Shown: in pieces, positions 41,335 to 50,397 of the stretch
Numbering within the stretch: the stretch's first letter is position 1
How the letters are laid out: every line of letters begins with the position of its first letter
Assembly: GCF_039503195.1 (NCBI RefSeq)
Contig: NZ_JBCJKP010000001.1
Coordinates: 2,852,001 to 2,916,000, forward strand
DNA from: Streptomyces mirabilis
GTDB lineage: Bacteria > Actinomycetota > Actinomycetes > Streptomycetales > Streptomycetaceae
Reading direction: 5' to 3'
Length of the DNA: 64,000 nucleotides
Program-made: the position numbers and the translations under genes
Notes under the pieces: model-generated
Databases searched by the model: none
What the model was told of the DNA's origin: nothing
Seen by the model: the letters and a program-made list of their open reading frames with translations, nothing else

Positions 41335-42515
41335 CAGACCGACGCCTCCAGCTCCTCGTCGATCTTCACGAGGAGCCGCTCTTCGATGTCGTCGACACCG
41401 ATCTGCTGCACGAGCTCGGCGAAGAAGCCGCGGACCACCAGTCGGCGGGCCTCGTCGGCGGGGATACCGCGGGCCATCAGGTAGAAGAGCTGCTCGTCGT
41501 CGAAGCGGCCGGTCGCGGAGGCGTGTCCGGCGCCGACGATCTCGCCGGTCTCGATCTCCAGGTTCGGCACGGAGTCGACGCGGGCGCCGTCGGTCAGAAC
41601 CAGGTTGCGGTTCATCTCGTACGTGTCCGTGCCCTCGGCCTTGGCCTCGATGAGGACGTCACCGATCCACACGGCATGCGCGCCGTCGCCCTGGAGCGCG
41701 CCCTTGTAGGCGACGTTCGACTTGCAGTGCGGGGTGTTGTGGTCGACCAGCAGACGGTGCTCCTGGTGCTGGCCCGCGTCCGTGAAGTACAGACCGAACA
41801 GCTCGACCTCACCACCGGTGCCGGCGTAGGCGACGCGCGGGTGCAGGCGCACGAGGTCGCCGCCGAAGGTGACCACGAACGACTTGAACGTGGCGTCCCG
41901 GCCGACCAGCGCGTTGTGCTGGCCCACGTGCACGGCCTTGTCGTCCCAGTCCTGGACGGAGACGACGGTGAGCTTGGCGCCGTCGCCCAGGATGTAGTCG
42001 ACGTTGGCGGCGAGCACGGCGTCACCGGTGTGGTCGATGACGACGACGGCCTCGGCGAAGGCTCCGAGCTCCACGACCTGGTGGCCGTAGGCGACCCCGC
42101 CCTCGCCGTGCACCGCGACGCGGATGGGCTCGGTGAGCACCGTCTCCTTGGGGACGGTGATCACGCCGGCCTTCTCGAACGCGGAGTACGCCTGGGCGGC
42201 GACGCGGTCCACCGGGGTGCCCGCCCGGCCGAGGCGCGCGTCGTCACGGCCGACGGTCTCCACGACGACGCCCGCGGGCGCCTCCACGTCGACCTTCAGG
42301 CCGTCGCCGGTCGCGACCGCGGTCCCGTCGTGCAGCCCGCGCAGGCGCTCCAGCGGGGTGAACCGCCACTCCTCCTCCCGGCCGTGGGGGACCGGGAAGT
42401 CCGCCACGTCGAAGGACGGGGGCGCGCTCATGCGCGTGGCGACGGTCGACTCGGCGGCCACCGCGATCTGTCCGGCGGTGGTGGAACCCACCGGGATGTT
42501 CTGAGCCTCAGCCAT
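41334..42515 (-). CDS. sufD: Fe-S assembly scaffold protein SufD
   Basis: A 393-residue SufB/SufD-family protein with the right-handed beta-helix core and the C-terminal motif VGAGHASATGRFDDEQLFYL, MARGIPADEARRLVVRGFF that binds SufC. The conserved HNTPHCKS segment is near residue 260. It lacks the SufB ligand cysteine, as expected for SufD. It forms SufBC2D with its neighbours. A 91-bp gap to sufB holds no gene. Confidence 0.94.
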   Translation of the reverse strand: MAEAQNIPVGSTTAGQIAVAAESTVATRMSAPPSFDVADFPVPHGREEEWRFTPLERLRGLHDGTAVATGDGLKVDVEAPAGVVVETVGRDDARLGRAGTPVDRVAAQAYSAFEKAGVITVPKETVLTEPIRVAVHGEGGVAYGHQVVELGAFAEAVVVIDHTGDAVLAANVDYILGDGAKLTVVSVQDWDDKAVHVGQHNALVGRDATFKSFVVTFGGDLVRLHPRVAYAGTGGEVELFGLYFTDAGQHQEHRLLVDHNTPHCKSNVAYKGALQGDGAHAVWIGDVLIEAKAEGTDTYEMNRNLVLTDGARVDSVPNLEIETGEIVGAGHASATGRFDDEQLFYLMARGIPADEARRLVVRGFFAELVQQIGVDDIEERLLVKIDEELEASV

Positions 42516-42606
42516 GGCTGTCGGTCTGCTCTCTTTCCTGCGTCGGTTGAGATCCTCGGGCCCGCCGGAAGGGGCGGGCCACCAGCTGTTTCCCGGGCGG
42601 CGGGTC

Positions 42607-44031
42607 TTAGCCGACCGCGCCTTCCATCTGCAGCTCGATCAGCCGGTTGAGTTCAAGCGCGTACTCCATGGGCAGCTCCTTGGCGATCGGCTCGACGAAG
42701 CCGCGCACGATCATCGCCATCGCCTCGAACTCCGTCAGGCCGCGGCTCATCAGGTAGAAGAGCTGGTCCTCGGAGACCTTGGAGACCGTCGCCTCGTGGC
42801 CCATGGACACGTCGTCCTCGCGGACGTCGACGTACGGGTAGGTGTCGGAGCGGGAGATGGTGTCGACGAGCAGCGCGTCGCACAGCACGTTCGACTTCGA
42901 GCCGTGGGCGCCCTCGCCGATCTCGACCAGACCGCGGTAGGACGTACGACCGCCACCGCGCGCCACGGACTTCGACACGATGTTCGACGACGTGTTCGGC
43001 GCCATGTGGACCATCTTGGAGCCCGCGTCCTGGTGCTGACCCTCGCCCGCGAAGGCGATGGAGAGGGTCTCGCCCTTGGCGTGCTCGCCCATCAGGTAGA
43101 CGGCCGGGTACTTCATGGTGACCTTGGAGCCGATGTTGCCGTCGATCCACTCCATGGTCGCGCCCTCGTACGCCACGGCGCGCTTGGTGACCAGGTTGTA
43201 GACGTTGTTCGACCAGTTCTGGATGGTCGTGTAGCGGCAGCGGGCGCCCTTCTTCACGATGATCTCGACCACCGCGGAGTGCAGGGAGTCCGACTTGTAG
43301 ATCGGCGCCGTACAACCCTCGACGTAGTGGACGTAGGCGTCCTCGTCGACGATGATCAGCGTCCGCTCGAACTGGCCCATGTTCTCCGTGTTGATACGGA
43401 AGTAGGCCTGGAGCGGGATCTCGACGTGCACGCCCTTCGGCACGTAGATGAAGGAGCCACCGGACCACACGGCGGTGTTCAGCGACGCGAACTTGTTGTC
43501 GCCGACCGGGATGACCGTGCCGAAGTACTCCTTGAAGAGCTCCGGGTGCTCCTTGAGGGCGGTGTCGGTGTCGAGGAAGATGACGCCCTGCTCCTCCAGG
43601 TCCTCGCGGATCTGGTGGTAGACGACCTCGGACTCGTACTGGGCCGCGACACCGGCGACGAGGCGCTGCTTCTCCGCCTCCGGGATGCCGAGCTTGTCGT
43701 ACGTGTTCTTGATGTCCTCGGGCAGGTCCTCCCAGGACTCCGCCTGCTTCTCCGTGGAACGCACGAAGTACTTGATGTTGTCGAAGTCGATCCCGGACAG
43801 GTCCGAGCCCCAGTTGGGCATGGGCTTCTTCTCGAAGAGGCGCAGGCCCTTGAGGCGGAGCTTGGTCATCCACTCCGGCTCGCTCTTCTTCGCGGAGATG
43901 TCGCGGACGACGTCCTCGTTGATACCGCGCTTGGCAGAGGCACCGGCCACGTCGGAGTCGGCCCAGCCGTATTCGTACGTACCCAGACCCTCGAGCTCAG
44001 GGTGGGCAGTCTCCTCGATGGGGAGCGTCAT
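42607..44031 (-). CDS. sufB: Fe-S assembly scaffold protein SufB
   Basis: A 474-residue scaffold on which the cluster is built. Family landmarks: [21 protein letters not shown], a central beta-helix ([20 protein letters not shown] with the ligand cysteine), and the C-terminal [22 protein letters not shown]. Its ATG overlaps the sufR stop (ATGA). Length and composition match actinobacterial SufB without inteins, which do occur in some mycobacterial SufB proteins. Confidence 0.95.
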   Translation of the reverse strand: MTLPIEETAHPELEGLGTYEYGWADSDVAGASAKRGINEDVVRDISAKKSEPEWMTKLRLKGLRLFEKKPMPNWGSDLSGIDFDNIKYFVRSTEKQAESWEDLPEDIKNTYDKLGIPEAEKQRLVAGVAAQYESEVVYHQIREDLEEQGVIFLDTDTALKEHPELFKEYFGTVIPVGDNKFASLNTAVWSGGSFIYVPKGVHVEIPLQAYFRINTENMGQFERTLIIVDEDAYVHYVEGCTAPIYKSDSLHSAVVEIIVKKGARCRYTTIQNWSNNVYNLVTKRAVAYEGATMEWIDGNIGSKVTMKYPAVYLMGEHAKGETLSIAFAGEGQHQDAGSKMVHMAPNTSSNIVSKSVARGGGRTSYRGLVEIGEGAHGSKSNVLCDALLVDTISRSDTYPYVDVREDDVSMGHEATVSKVSEDQLFYLMSRGLTEFEAMAMIVRGFVEPIAKELPMEYALELNRLIELQMEGAVG

Positions 44032-44747
44032 GCGGGGTTCCTCCCGGCGGTACTTGCAGATGCGTTATGGGTGGATTCGGAAATCTTGGAAATCTTGGGG
44101 ATGAACGTGGTGCACACACCGTCGCCGTGGGCGATGGTGGCCAGCCGCTGAACATGGGTGCCGAGCAGCTGGGAGAAGATCTCGGTCTCCGCCTCGCACA
44201 GCTGCGGGAACTGCTCGGCGACATGAGCGACCGGGCAGTGGTGCTGGCAGAGCTGCTCGCCGACCGGTGCGCTACGCGCTGCAGCAGCGTACCCGTCCGC
44301 ACTCAAGGCCTTGGCCAGCGCTTCGGTGCGCTGCTCCGGCGCGGCGGCCTCGACGGCCCTGCGGTACGCCTCGGCCTGGGCGGCCATCCGGGCGCGGGCG
44401 AACGCGACGACCGCCTCGTCCCCGCCCTCGCGCGCCGCGATCCAGCGCATCGCGTCCGCGGCGAGCTTGTCGTAGGACTGGTCGAAGGCGTCCCGGCCGC
44501 AGTCGGTCAGGGCGAACACCTTGGCGGGACGGCCACGCGTACGCGCTCCGTAGATCCGCTGTTCCCGTGCTTCCACCACGTCGTCGGCGACCAGCGCGTC
44601 GAGATGGCGGCGCACGGCGGCCTGGGTGAGGCCCAGCCGCCCCGCGAGGTCGGCCACGGTCGACGGGCCGTGGTCCAGGATGGACCGCGCGACACGGTTG
44701 CGCGTCGAACGCTCACCGGTCGCGAGTTCCTCCTGAGGGGCCCCCAT
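44028..44747 (-). CDS. sufR: Fe-S-sensing repressor SufR
   Basis: A 239-residue regulator: winged helix ([21 protein letters not shown], residues about 25-45) and a C-terminal cluster-binding region with closely placed cysteines ([19 protein letters not shown]). In Streptomyces SufR is known to repress the sufRBDCSU operon when it holds a [4Fe-4S] cluster and to bind a CAAC-N6-GTTG site; that site is present at 44780-44793. The ATG at 44747 has GGGAG at good spacing; GTG 44780 is an alternative but lies inside the operator. First gene of the operon, overlapping sufB. Confidence 0.9.
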   Translation of the reverse strand: MGAPQEELATGERSTRNRVARSILDHGPSTVADLAGRLGLTQAAVRRHLDALVADDVVEAREQRIYGARTRGRPAKVFALTDCGRDAFDQSYDKLAADAMRWIAAREGGDEAVVAFARARMAAQAEAYRRAVEAAAPEQRTEALAKALSADGYAAAARSAPVGEQLCQHHCPVAHVAEQFPQLCEAETEIFSQLLGTHVQRLATIAHGDGVCTTFIPKISKISESTHNASASTAGRNPA

Positions 44748-44779
44748 GGGGGTCTCCCGAGCCTCGCCAACGTTTTTCA

Positions 44780-44793
44780 CAACGCCATTGTTG
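44780..44793. promoter_or_regulatory. SufR box CAAC-N6-GTTG
   Basis: CAACGCCATTGTTG reads CAAC, six bases, GTTG, exactly the palindrome reported for Streptomyces SufR. It lies about 33-46 bp upstream of the sufR ATG, overlapping where the promoter would be, so the operon is likely autorepressed. Confidence 0.82.
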
Positions 44794-44851
44794 CGTAATT
44801 CCCTGGAGCCTGACAAGCCGCGCCCCCGGAGGCGGGCGGTGCGCTACATCA

Positions 44852-44867
44852 CTTAGGTATACCTAAG
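44852..44867. promoter_or_regulatory. Perfect 16-bp palindrome CTTAGGTATACCTAAG
   Basis: An uninterrupted 16-bp palindrome between sufR and the acetyltransferase gene. The TTAGG/CCTAA half-sites recall iron boxes of DmdR/IdeR, but the five-base centre of a 19-bp box is missing. A second perfect palindrome, TTGATCGATCAA, follows at 44888-44899. Regulator unknown. Confidence 0.55.
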
Positions 44868-44941
44868 GCGACCTGCGGCAACGGTCTTTGATCGATCAAT
44901 TCGCTGGCTTCGGGACCGGCTCTCCGCAAGACTCGGGAACC

Positions 44942-45772
44942 ATGTCGACACCCCCTCCGACCGGCCCACTCGTCACGCGCGAGACCCTCGCCGCGCAGCT
45001 TCTGGAGCTGGGCGTCCAGCCAGGAGAAACGCTTCTCGCCCACTCCTCCCTGAGTGCCCTCGGCTGGGTCAACGGCGGCCCGGTCGCCGTCGTCCAGGGA
45101 CTGCTCGACGCGCTGGGTCCCGACGGCACGCTGGTGGTCCCCACCCAGTCCGGGGACCTCTCCGACCCGGCGCTGTGGACCAATCCGCCCGTACCCGAGG
45201 AGTGGTGGTCGCCCATTCGGGCGACGATGCCCGCCTACGACCCTCTCGTGACGCCCAGCCGCGGGGTCGGCGTGATCCCGGAGACCGTCCGCACCTGGCC
45301 CGGCGCCCTGCGCAGCGCCCATCCGCAGACCTCCTTCGCGGCCCTAGGCCCCCGCGCGGCACAGATCGTCGAGGGGCACGCCCCCGACTGCCGACTCGGC
45401 GAGCGCAGCCCACTGGCCCGCCTGGAGGCCCTCGACGCCCGGGTGCTCCTGCTCGGCGCGGGCTACGACACGTGCACCAGCTTCCACCTCGCCGAATACC
45501 GCATACCGTCCCCGCTCGTCGAGGTGGGACGCCCGGTGCGCACCCCCCAGGGAACGACCCGCTGGGAGGTCGTCACGGAGGTCTCCGTCGACTCCGACGG
45601 CTTCGACGAACTGGGCTCCGACTTCGAACGGGACCGCCCCGTCGTACGGGGCCGGGTGGGCGCGGCCGACGTACGCCTGTTCCCGGTGGCCGACGCGGTG
45701 GCGTACGCGGAACGCTGGCTGGCACTGCACCGCCCCCGCGACGAATGGGGCGTACCCAGGACCGCCTCCTGA
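44942..45772 (+). CDS. AAC(3)-family aminoglycoside-type N-acetyltransferase
   Basis: A 276-residue member of the antibiotic NAT family that uses acetyl-CoA. Signatures: [75 protein letters not shown] and the catalytic-region [15 protein letters not shown]. Members include true aminoglycoside 3-N-acetyltransferases and many chromosomal relatives of unknown substrate. No antibiotic-production genes are near, so it may be intrinsic resistance or a different amine substrate. GGGA precedes the ATG. Its promoter region shares the palindromes opposite sufR. Confidence 0.85.
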   Translation: MSTPPPTGPLVTRETLAAQLLELGVQPGETLLAHSSLSALGWVNGGPVAVVQGLLDALGPDGTLVVPTQSGDLSDPALWTNPPVPEEWWSPIRATMPAYDPLVTPSRGVGVIPETVRTWPGALRSAHPQTSFAALGPRAAQIVEGHAPDCRLGERSPLARLEALDARVLLLGAGYDTCTSFHLAEYRIPSPLVEVGRPVRTPQGTTRWEVVTEVSVDSDGFDELGSDFERDRPVVRGRVGAADVRLFPVADAVAYAERWLALHRPRDEWGVPRTAS

Positions 45773-45818
45773 ACCCCGCCCGACCGATCACCCGACCGGC
45801 TCCCTAGACTTGCGCCTC

Positions 45819-46742
45819 ATGCGAAGCGAGCCCGTGGTCCAGGTCCAGGCCCTGGTGAAGCGGTACGGCGACAAGACCGCGGTGGACGGCCTCGACCTGG
45901 TGGCCGAGGCGGGCATCACCGCCGTACTGGGCCCCAACGGGGCGGGCAAGACGACCACGGTCGAGACCTGCGAGGGGTACCGGAAACCGGATTCCGGCAC
46001 GGTACGCGTCCTGGGCCTCGACCCGGTGAGACAGTCCGGGCAACTCCACTCCCGCATCGGCGTGATGCTCCAGTCCGGCGGGGTCTACTCCGGTGCCCGC
46101 GCCGACGAGATGCTCCGCCATGTGGCGAAGCTCCACGCCCACCCCCTGGACGTGGACGCGCTCATCGAACGGCTCGGCCTCGACAGCTGCGGCCGCACGA
46201 CCTACCGGCGGCTCTCGGGCGGCCAGCAGCAGCGCCTGGCGCTCGCGATGGCCGTGGTCGGCCGCCCCGAACTGGTCTTCCTCGACGAGCCGACCGCGGG
46301 CCTCGACCCGCAGGCCCGCCGCGCCACCTGGGACCTCGTCCGCGATCTGCGCGCCGACGGCGCCTCGGTCATCCTCACCACGCACTACATGGACGAGGCC
46401 GAGCAACTCGCCGACGACGTCGCGATCATCGACGCGGGCAGGGTCATCGCGCAGGGCTCCCCCGAGCAGCTGTGCCGCGGCGGCGCCGAGAACACCCTGC
46501 GCTTCACCGGCCGTCCGGGGCTCGACGTCGGCTCCCTGCTGAAGGCCCTGCCGGCCGACTGCACGGCAGCCGAACTGACGCCCGGCTCGTACCGGGTGGG
46601 CGGCAAGATCGACCCACAGCTGCTGGCCACCGTCACGTCCTGGTGCGCCCAGCACGGGGTGATGCCGGAGAAGATCTCCGTCGAACGCCACACCCTGGAA
46701 GACGTGTTCTTGGAACTGACCGGCAAGGAGCTGCGTTCGTGA
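45819..46742 (+). CDS. ABC-2-type exporter ATP-binding protein
   Basis: A 307-residue ATPase with Walker A GPNGAGKTTT (about residue 38), signature LSGGQQQRLALAMA, Walker B LVFLDEPTAGLDP and H-loop TTHYMDEAEQ, then a ~75-residue C-terminal extension typical of DrrA-like subunits. A TAGACT -10 hexamer ends eight bases before the ATG and no ribosome site exists, so the mRNA is probably leaderless. It pairs with the permease encoded next, whose GTG overlaps its stop. The pair sits beside ctaA as in other streptomycetes; its cargo is unknown. Confidence 0.9.
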   Translation: MRSEPVVQVQALVKRYGDKTAVDGLDLVAEAGITAVLGPNGAGKTTTVETCEGYRKPDSGTVRVLGLDPVRQSGQLHSRIGVMLQSGGVYSGARADEMLRHVAKLHAHPLDVDALIERLGLDSCGRTTYRRLSGGQQQRLALAMAVVGRPELVFLDEPTAGLDPQARRATWDLVRDLRADGASVILTTHYMDEAEQLADDVAIIDAGRVIAQGSPEQLCRGGAENTLRFTGRPGLDVGSLLKALPADCTAAELTPGSYRVGGKIDPQLLATVTSWCAQHGVMPEKISVERHTLEDVFLELTGKELRS

Positions 46743-47509
46743 CCACCGCCGGTACCTACACCCCGAAGCCGGGGGCGGCCCCGCTGCCCCGGATGATCGG
46801 CGCGCAGGCCGCGCTCGAGACGAAGATGCTGCTCCGCAACGGTGAGCAGCTCCTCCTCACGGTGATCATCCCGACACTCCTGCTGGTCCTGTTCAGCTCG
46901 GTCGACATCATCGACACCGGCAAGGGCAAGTCGGTCGACTTCCTGGCCCCCGGCATCCTGGCACTCGCCGTGATGTCGACCGCGTTCACCGGACAGGCCA
47001 TCGCCACCGGCTTCGAGCGGCGCTACGGGGTCCTGAAGCGGCTCGCCGCCTCCCCGCTGCCCCGCTGGGGCCTGATGACCGCGAAGACGGCGTCCGTGCT
47101 GGTCACGGAGGTCCTCCAGGTCGTCCTGCTGACGGCGATCGCCTTCTCGCTGGGCTGGTCGCCGCACGGCAACCCGCTGTCCGTCCTGCTCCTGCTGGTC
47201 CTCGGCACGGCCGCCTTCTCGGGCCTGGGCCTGCTGATGGCCGGCACGCTCAAGGCGGAGGCGACGCTCGCCGCCGCGAACCTGGTCTTCCTGCTGCTGC
47301 TCGTGGGCGGCGGTGTGATCGTCCCGATGGACAAGTTCCCGGCGGGCGCCCAGGACGTGCTCGGCCTGCTGCCCGTCTCGGCGCTCTCGGACGGGCTGCG
47401 GGACGTCCTCCAGCACGGGGCGGGCCTGCCGTGGCGCGACCTCGGGATCCTGGCCGTGTGGGCGGTCGTGGGCCTGGGAGCGGCGGGCAAGTTCTTCCGC
47501 TGGGAGTGA
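46739..47509 (+). CDS. ABC-2-type permease
   Basis: A 256-residue membrane protein with six helices (for example LLLTVIIPTLLLVLFSS, AVMSTAFTGQAIATGFERRY and NLVFLLLLVGGGVIVPMD) and the GFERRYGVLKRL amphipathic motif of DrrB-like exporters. GTG start overlaps the ATPase stop (GTGA). Linked to heme A synthase just downstream, a link to cytochrome or membrane-component export is possible but unproven. Confidence 0.9.
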   Translation: MTTAGTYTPKPGAAPLPRMIGAQAALETKMLLRNGEQLLLTVIIPTLLLVLFSSVDIIDTGKGKSVDFLAPGILALAVMSTAFTGQAIATGFERRYGVLKRLAASPLPRWGLMTAKTASVLVTEVLQVVLLTAIAFSLGWSPHGNPLSVLLLLVLGTAAFSGLGLLMAGTLKAEATLAAANLVFLLLLVGGGVIVPMDKFPAGAQDVLGLLPVSALSDGLRDVLQHGAGLPWRDLGILAVWAVVGLGAAGKFFRWE

Positions 47510-47634
47510 CTGCGGGGGTGAGCGACTCCCGGTGTTCCGGGTGTACGGGCCTACGAGACGGGCTGAGGTGGCGATTTGCGTAGGTGCGGGGGCCTCGTGA
47601 AGGCGTGCACAAGCGGACGCCTACGATGGGGCCC

Positions 47635-48633
47635 GTGCCAAACGTGACCCGAGCCGACGCCGTAGCCTTCGCGCGCAACCCGCTCGCCCTCATCGCCGAA
47701 CGCTGGACCCCGACCTCCCGGACGGTTCGACGAGCGGCCCTCGCCGCGCTCGTCATGTCGGTGGTCATCGTGGTCACCGGCGGCGCCGTACGGCTGACCG
47801 GTTCGGGCCTCGGCTGCCCGACCTGGCCCAAGTGCACCGACGACTCGCTCACCACGACGAGCGCGATGGGCTTCCACGGAGTCATCGAGTTCACCAACCG
47901 CATGCTGACCTACGTGCTGTGCGCGGCGGTCGGCTGGGCGATCATCGCCGCGCGCTCCGAGAAGCCCTGGCGGCGCGACCTCACCCGGCTCGGCTGGACG
48001 CAGTTCTGGATCGTCATGAGCAACGCGATCCTCGGCGGCGTCGTCGTCCTGGTCGGCCTCAACCCCTACACGGTCGCCGCGCACTTCCTGCTCTCCACGG
48101 CGCTCATCACGGTGGCCACGGTGATGTGGCAGCGCACGCGCGAGGGCTCCGCCGAGCCGCGCCCGCTGGTCGGCAAGGCGGTGCAGCAGCTCGTGTGGTG
48201 CCTGGTCGCCGCCGCCATCCTGCTGATCGCGGTGGGCACGGTGGTCACCGGCGCGGGTCCGCACGCGGGCGACTCCAGCGAGGTCGAACGCATGGCCGTG
48301 AACTGGGAGACCGTCACCAAGCTGCACGCCGTGCTGGCCTGGATCGTGGTCACGCTGACCTTCGCCCTGTGGTTCGTCCTCAAGGCCGTCGACGCTCCCA
48401 AGGGCCCGCTCGACCGCACCCGCGAGCTGTTCCTGATCCTGCTCGGCCAGGGCGTCATCGGCTACGTCCAGTACTTCACGGACCTCCCCGAAGCCCTGGT
48501 CGGCCTCCACATGTTCGGCGCCTGCCTGGTGTGGATCGGCGTCCTGCGGGTCCTGCTGTCGCTGCGCGAACGCCCGGAGGCCGCGGCGGAACTGCCGGGT
48601 CCTGCCGCGGAATCGGCGCTCACGCGCGCGTAG
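47635..48633 (+). CDS. ctaA: Heme A synthase
   Basis: A 332-residue COX15/CtaA membrane enzyme that oxidises heme O to heme A for the aa3 oxidase. Eight helices are visible; heme-ligand histidines lie in FHGVIEFTNRMLTY and TVAAHFLLSTALI of the first half and KLHAVLAWIVV and VGLHMFGACLVW of the second. The conserved GLGCPTWPKC cysteine pair is present. A TACGAT -10 ends seven bases before the GTG at 47635, indicating a leaderless mRNA; an in-frame ATG at 47626 lies inside that -10. ctaB lies 1.8 kb further on. Confidence 0.92.
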   Translation: MPNVTRADAVAFARNPLALIAERWTPTSRTVRRAALAALVMSVVIVVTGGAVRLTGSGLGCPTWPKCTDDSLTTTSAMGFHGVIEFTNRMLTYVLCAAVGWAIIAARSEKPWRRDLTRLGWTQFWIVMSNAILGGVVVLVGLNPYTVAAHFLLSTALITVATVMWQRTREGSAEPRPLVGKAVQQLVWCLVAAAILLIAVGTVVTGAGPHAGDSSEVERMAVNWETVTKLHAVLAWIVVTLTFALWFVLKAVDAPKGPLDRTRELFLILLGQGVIGYVQYFTDLPEALVGLHMFGACLVWIGVLRVLLSLRERPEAAAELPGPAAESALTRA

Positions 48634-48635
48634 GC

Positions 48636-49742
48636 TCACTCCACCCCGTACACCCGCCGGGCGTTCCCCGCCGCGATCAGGCCCGCCACCCGCTGCGCGT
48701 CCACCAGCGACCAGGCGCCCTCGGCGACCCAGGTGCCCAGCACCCGGGCCAGCGCCTCACGGAACAGGCGCGCGCCGACGACGTGCAGTTCGGGCAGACC
48801 GTGTGCCCCGCTGGAGAACAGGAGCTTGCCGAAGGGGGCCAGCTCCAGGATCTCGGAGAGGACGGCCGCCGCCCGGGCTCCCGTCCGCACCAGCGCGGCA
48901 CCCAGGTCGGCGTAGACGTGCGGGAAGACCCCGGCGAGGTGCGCCGCGTGCCGGTGGTACGGGTAGCCGTGCAGGAGGATGAGATCCGTGCCGAGCCCGG
49001 CCGTGGCACGGGCGAAGTCGGTGAGCAGCACGGGGTCGGTGCGGTCGATGCGCAGACCTGGTTCGCCCAGGCCGGCGTGGAGCTGGAGAGGCAGCCCCGA
49101 GGCGACCGCGATCCACAGCAAGTGGCGCAGCAGAACCGGGTCGCTCAGCGCCCCGCCCACCCGGCGGTCCGCGAGCCAGCGGCCCGCCGCGCCCCGCACC
49201 TCTCCCGGTCCCGGCGGCTCGGGCGCGAGCGCCAGACCGTGGCGTCCCCCCGCGACCGACGTGAAGGCGACGGCGTTCGCGGCGGCTCCGTGGACGGACT
49301 CGGCGAGATTGGCGAGGAAGGACTCGACGGTGCCCGAGGTGTCCGCGACCTGTTCCGCCAGCAGCTCCAGGCGGACGATCTCATGGGCGTGGGCCGCGCC
49401 GGTCGAAGCCATCTCGCCCGGTCCCGTCAGGTCCCCGGGCAGCCCCGTGTCGACGAGATACGTCGTGATGCCGCTGCCGCGCAGGAGTCTGCGCCCCGAC
49501 TCCAGGACGCCGAGTTCGCGGCGCCGGGCCAGATAGCGGGCGGGCGGACAGTGCGGCTCCAGACCGAGCAGGGGCGGGCACCAGCGGCGTACCGCGAAGC
49601 CGGTCTGGGTGTCGAAGAAGGTGGTGCCGGGGGCCGGGGGGCCCTCGGTTCTGGCGAGGTGGGCCTCGAAGGTGCCGAGGCCCAACTCCGTCCTCAGTAC
49701 GCCGTGGCAGTACTGGTCCACCAGGGACGGCGTTTCGATCAT
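48636..49742 (-). CDS. Amidohydrolase (family 2, metal-dependent) protein
   Basis: A 368-residue TIM-barrel hydrolase/decarboxylase-like protein of the amidohydrolase 2 group. Metal-site motifs are suggested by LVDQYCHGVLR at the start (where family members have HxH), LPLQLHAGLGEPGLR in mid-barrel, DLILLHGYPYHRHAAHL, and KLLFSSGAHGLPELHVVG near the end. The N-terminal HxH is replaced by YCH, which is unusual and may mean weaker metal binding. Some such proteins are annotated as glutamine-synthetase-linked amidohydrolases. It converges on ctaA with only two bases between the stops. Confidence 0.8.
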   Translation of the reverse strand: MIETPSLVDQYCHGVLRTELGLGTFEAHLARTEGPPAPGTTFFDTQTGFAVRRWCPPLLGLEPHCPPARYLARRRELGVLESGRRLLRGSGITTYLVDTGLPGDLTGPGEMASTGAAHAHEIVRLELLAEQVADTSGTVESFLANLAESVHGAAANAVAFTSVAGGRHGLALAPEPPGPGEVRGAAGRWLADRRVGGALSDPVLLRHLLWIAVASGLPLQLHAGLGEPGLRIDRTDPVLLTDFARATAGLGTDLILLHGYPYHRHAAHLAGVFPHVYADLGAALVRTGARAAAVLSEILELAPFGKLLFSSGAHGLPELHVVGARLFREALARVLGTWVAEGAWSLVDAQRVAGLIAAGNARRVYGVE

Positions 49743-49828
49743 CCGGACTCCCCGCGACTGGACCGTTGCGTTCTTCAGGTCCTAACGGGTGAGGCGGGCG
49801 TCAGGTGTTGGTGAAGCGCAAGGCGTAC

Positions 49829-49947
49829 CAACAGCTGACGGATGACAGCCGACAGATGACACCTGACGAGTGACAGCTGACAGAAATCAGCTGACGGATA
49901 TCGAATGACAGATAACAACTATCAGGTGACAGATAACAGATATTGTC
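49829..49947. repeat. Heptanucleotide tandem repeat (TGACAGA)n
   Basis: Seventeen head-to-tail 7-bp units of consensus TGACAGA/C (for example tgacgga, tgacagc, cgacaga, tgacacc), degenerating to taacaga and tattgtc at the right end, where it runs into the stop codon of the small gene at 49946. GC content is well below the surroundings. The array lies between the amidohydrolase start and that stop; no ORF uses it. Confidence 0.85.
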
Positions 49948-50302
49948 AGCCGTTACTCGGCGCCCCCAGCTGAATCCCCGCCATCCTCTTCCACTCGTAC
50001 GGCCCCGTCTTGATCTTCGCCGCGAACTCACCGTCGAACGTCTCGTGAACAGTGATCCCGGCCTTCTTGACGGCCTCTTCGGCGATCGTGAAGGTGGGCG
50101 CCACCACGTCCCCCCAGGCACCGTCCGCGCCCACGAGGACGATCCGGGCGCCGCGCTGTCCGATGTACTCGACGTGTCCCTCGGTCCCGCCGTGCTCCTT
50201 GGCGAAGGCGTTGATCCGCTGGGCGAGCTTGGCCGCCTTGCGCTCGGCCTTGACGTCCTGGGCGGCGCCGGTGGTCTCGTCAACCTGCTGCGTGTCTGCC
50301 AT
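49946..50302 (-). CDS. Conserved hypothetical protein, 118 residues
   Basis: A soluble protein with a charged N-terminal helix (VKAERKAAKLAQRINAFAKE), followed by an alpha/beta segment VEYIGQRGARIVLVGADGAWGDVV and VHETFDGEFAAKIKTGPYEWKRM. Similar proteins occur in streptomycetes without known function. ATG at 50302 is preceded by CCTGGCC rather than a good ribosome site. It lies between the ctaB terminator and the heptamer array, so it is probably monocistronic. Confidence 0.75.
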   Translation of the reverse strand: MADTQQVDETTGAAQDVKAERKAAKLAQRINAFAKEHGGTEGHVEYIGQRGARIVLVGADGAWGDVVAPTFTIAEEAVKKAGITVHETFDGEFAAKIKTGPYEWKRMAGIQLGAPSNG

Positions 50303-50337
50303 GGCCAGGATGCTACCGACGGGTAGATCAAACGGCG

Positions 50338-50377
50338 ACGGGCGGGGTACGTGGCTTAGCCCACGTACCCCGCCCGT
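50338..50377 (-). terminator. Terminator after ctaB
   Basis: A perfect 17-bp stem, ACGGGCGGGGTACGTGG (50338-50354) against CCACGTACCCCGCCCGT (50361-50377), 20 bp past the ctaB stop. It would also insulate the downstream small gene. Confidence 0.82.
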
Positions 50378-50397
50378 GAAGATCCGCCGGACGGCGC

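Noticed and set aside
42514..44151. Long open frame antisense to sufB
   Set aside because: High-GC shadow frame with no family resemblance; sufB on the other strand is unmistakable. Similar shadows cover most genes here.
44852..44867. Classical DmdR/IdeR iron box
   Set aside because: Half-sites resemble TTAGG/CCTAA but the 19-bp box needs a longer centre; kept only as an unassigned palindrome.
44942..49742. Antibiotic biosynthetic cluster around the AAC(3)-like gene and ABC exporter
   Set aside because: Neighbours are suf, ctaA, ctaB and pentose phosphate genes; no biosynthetic enzymes are present.
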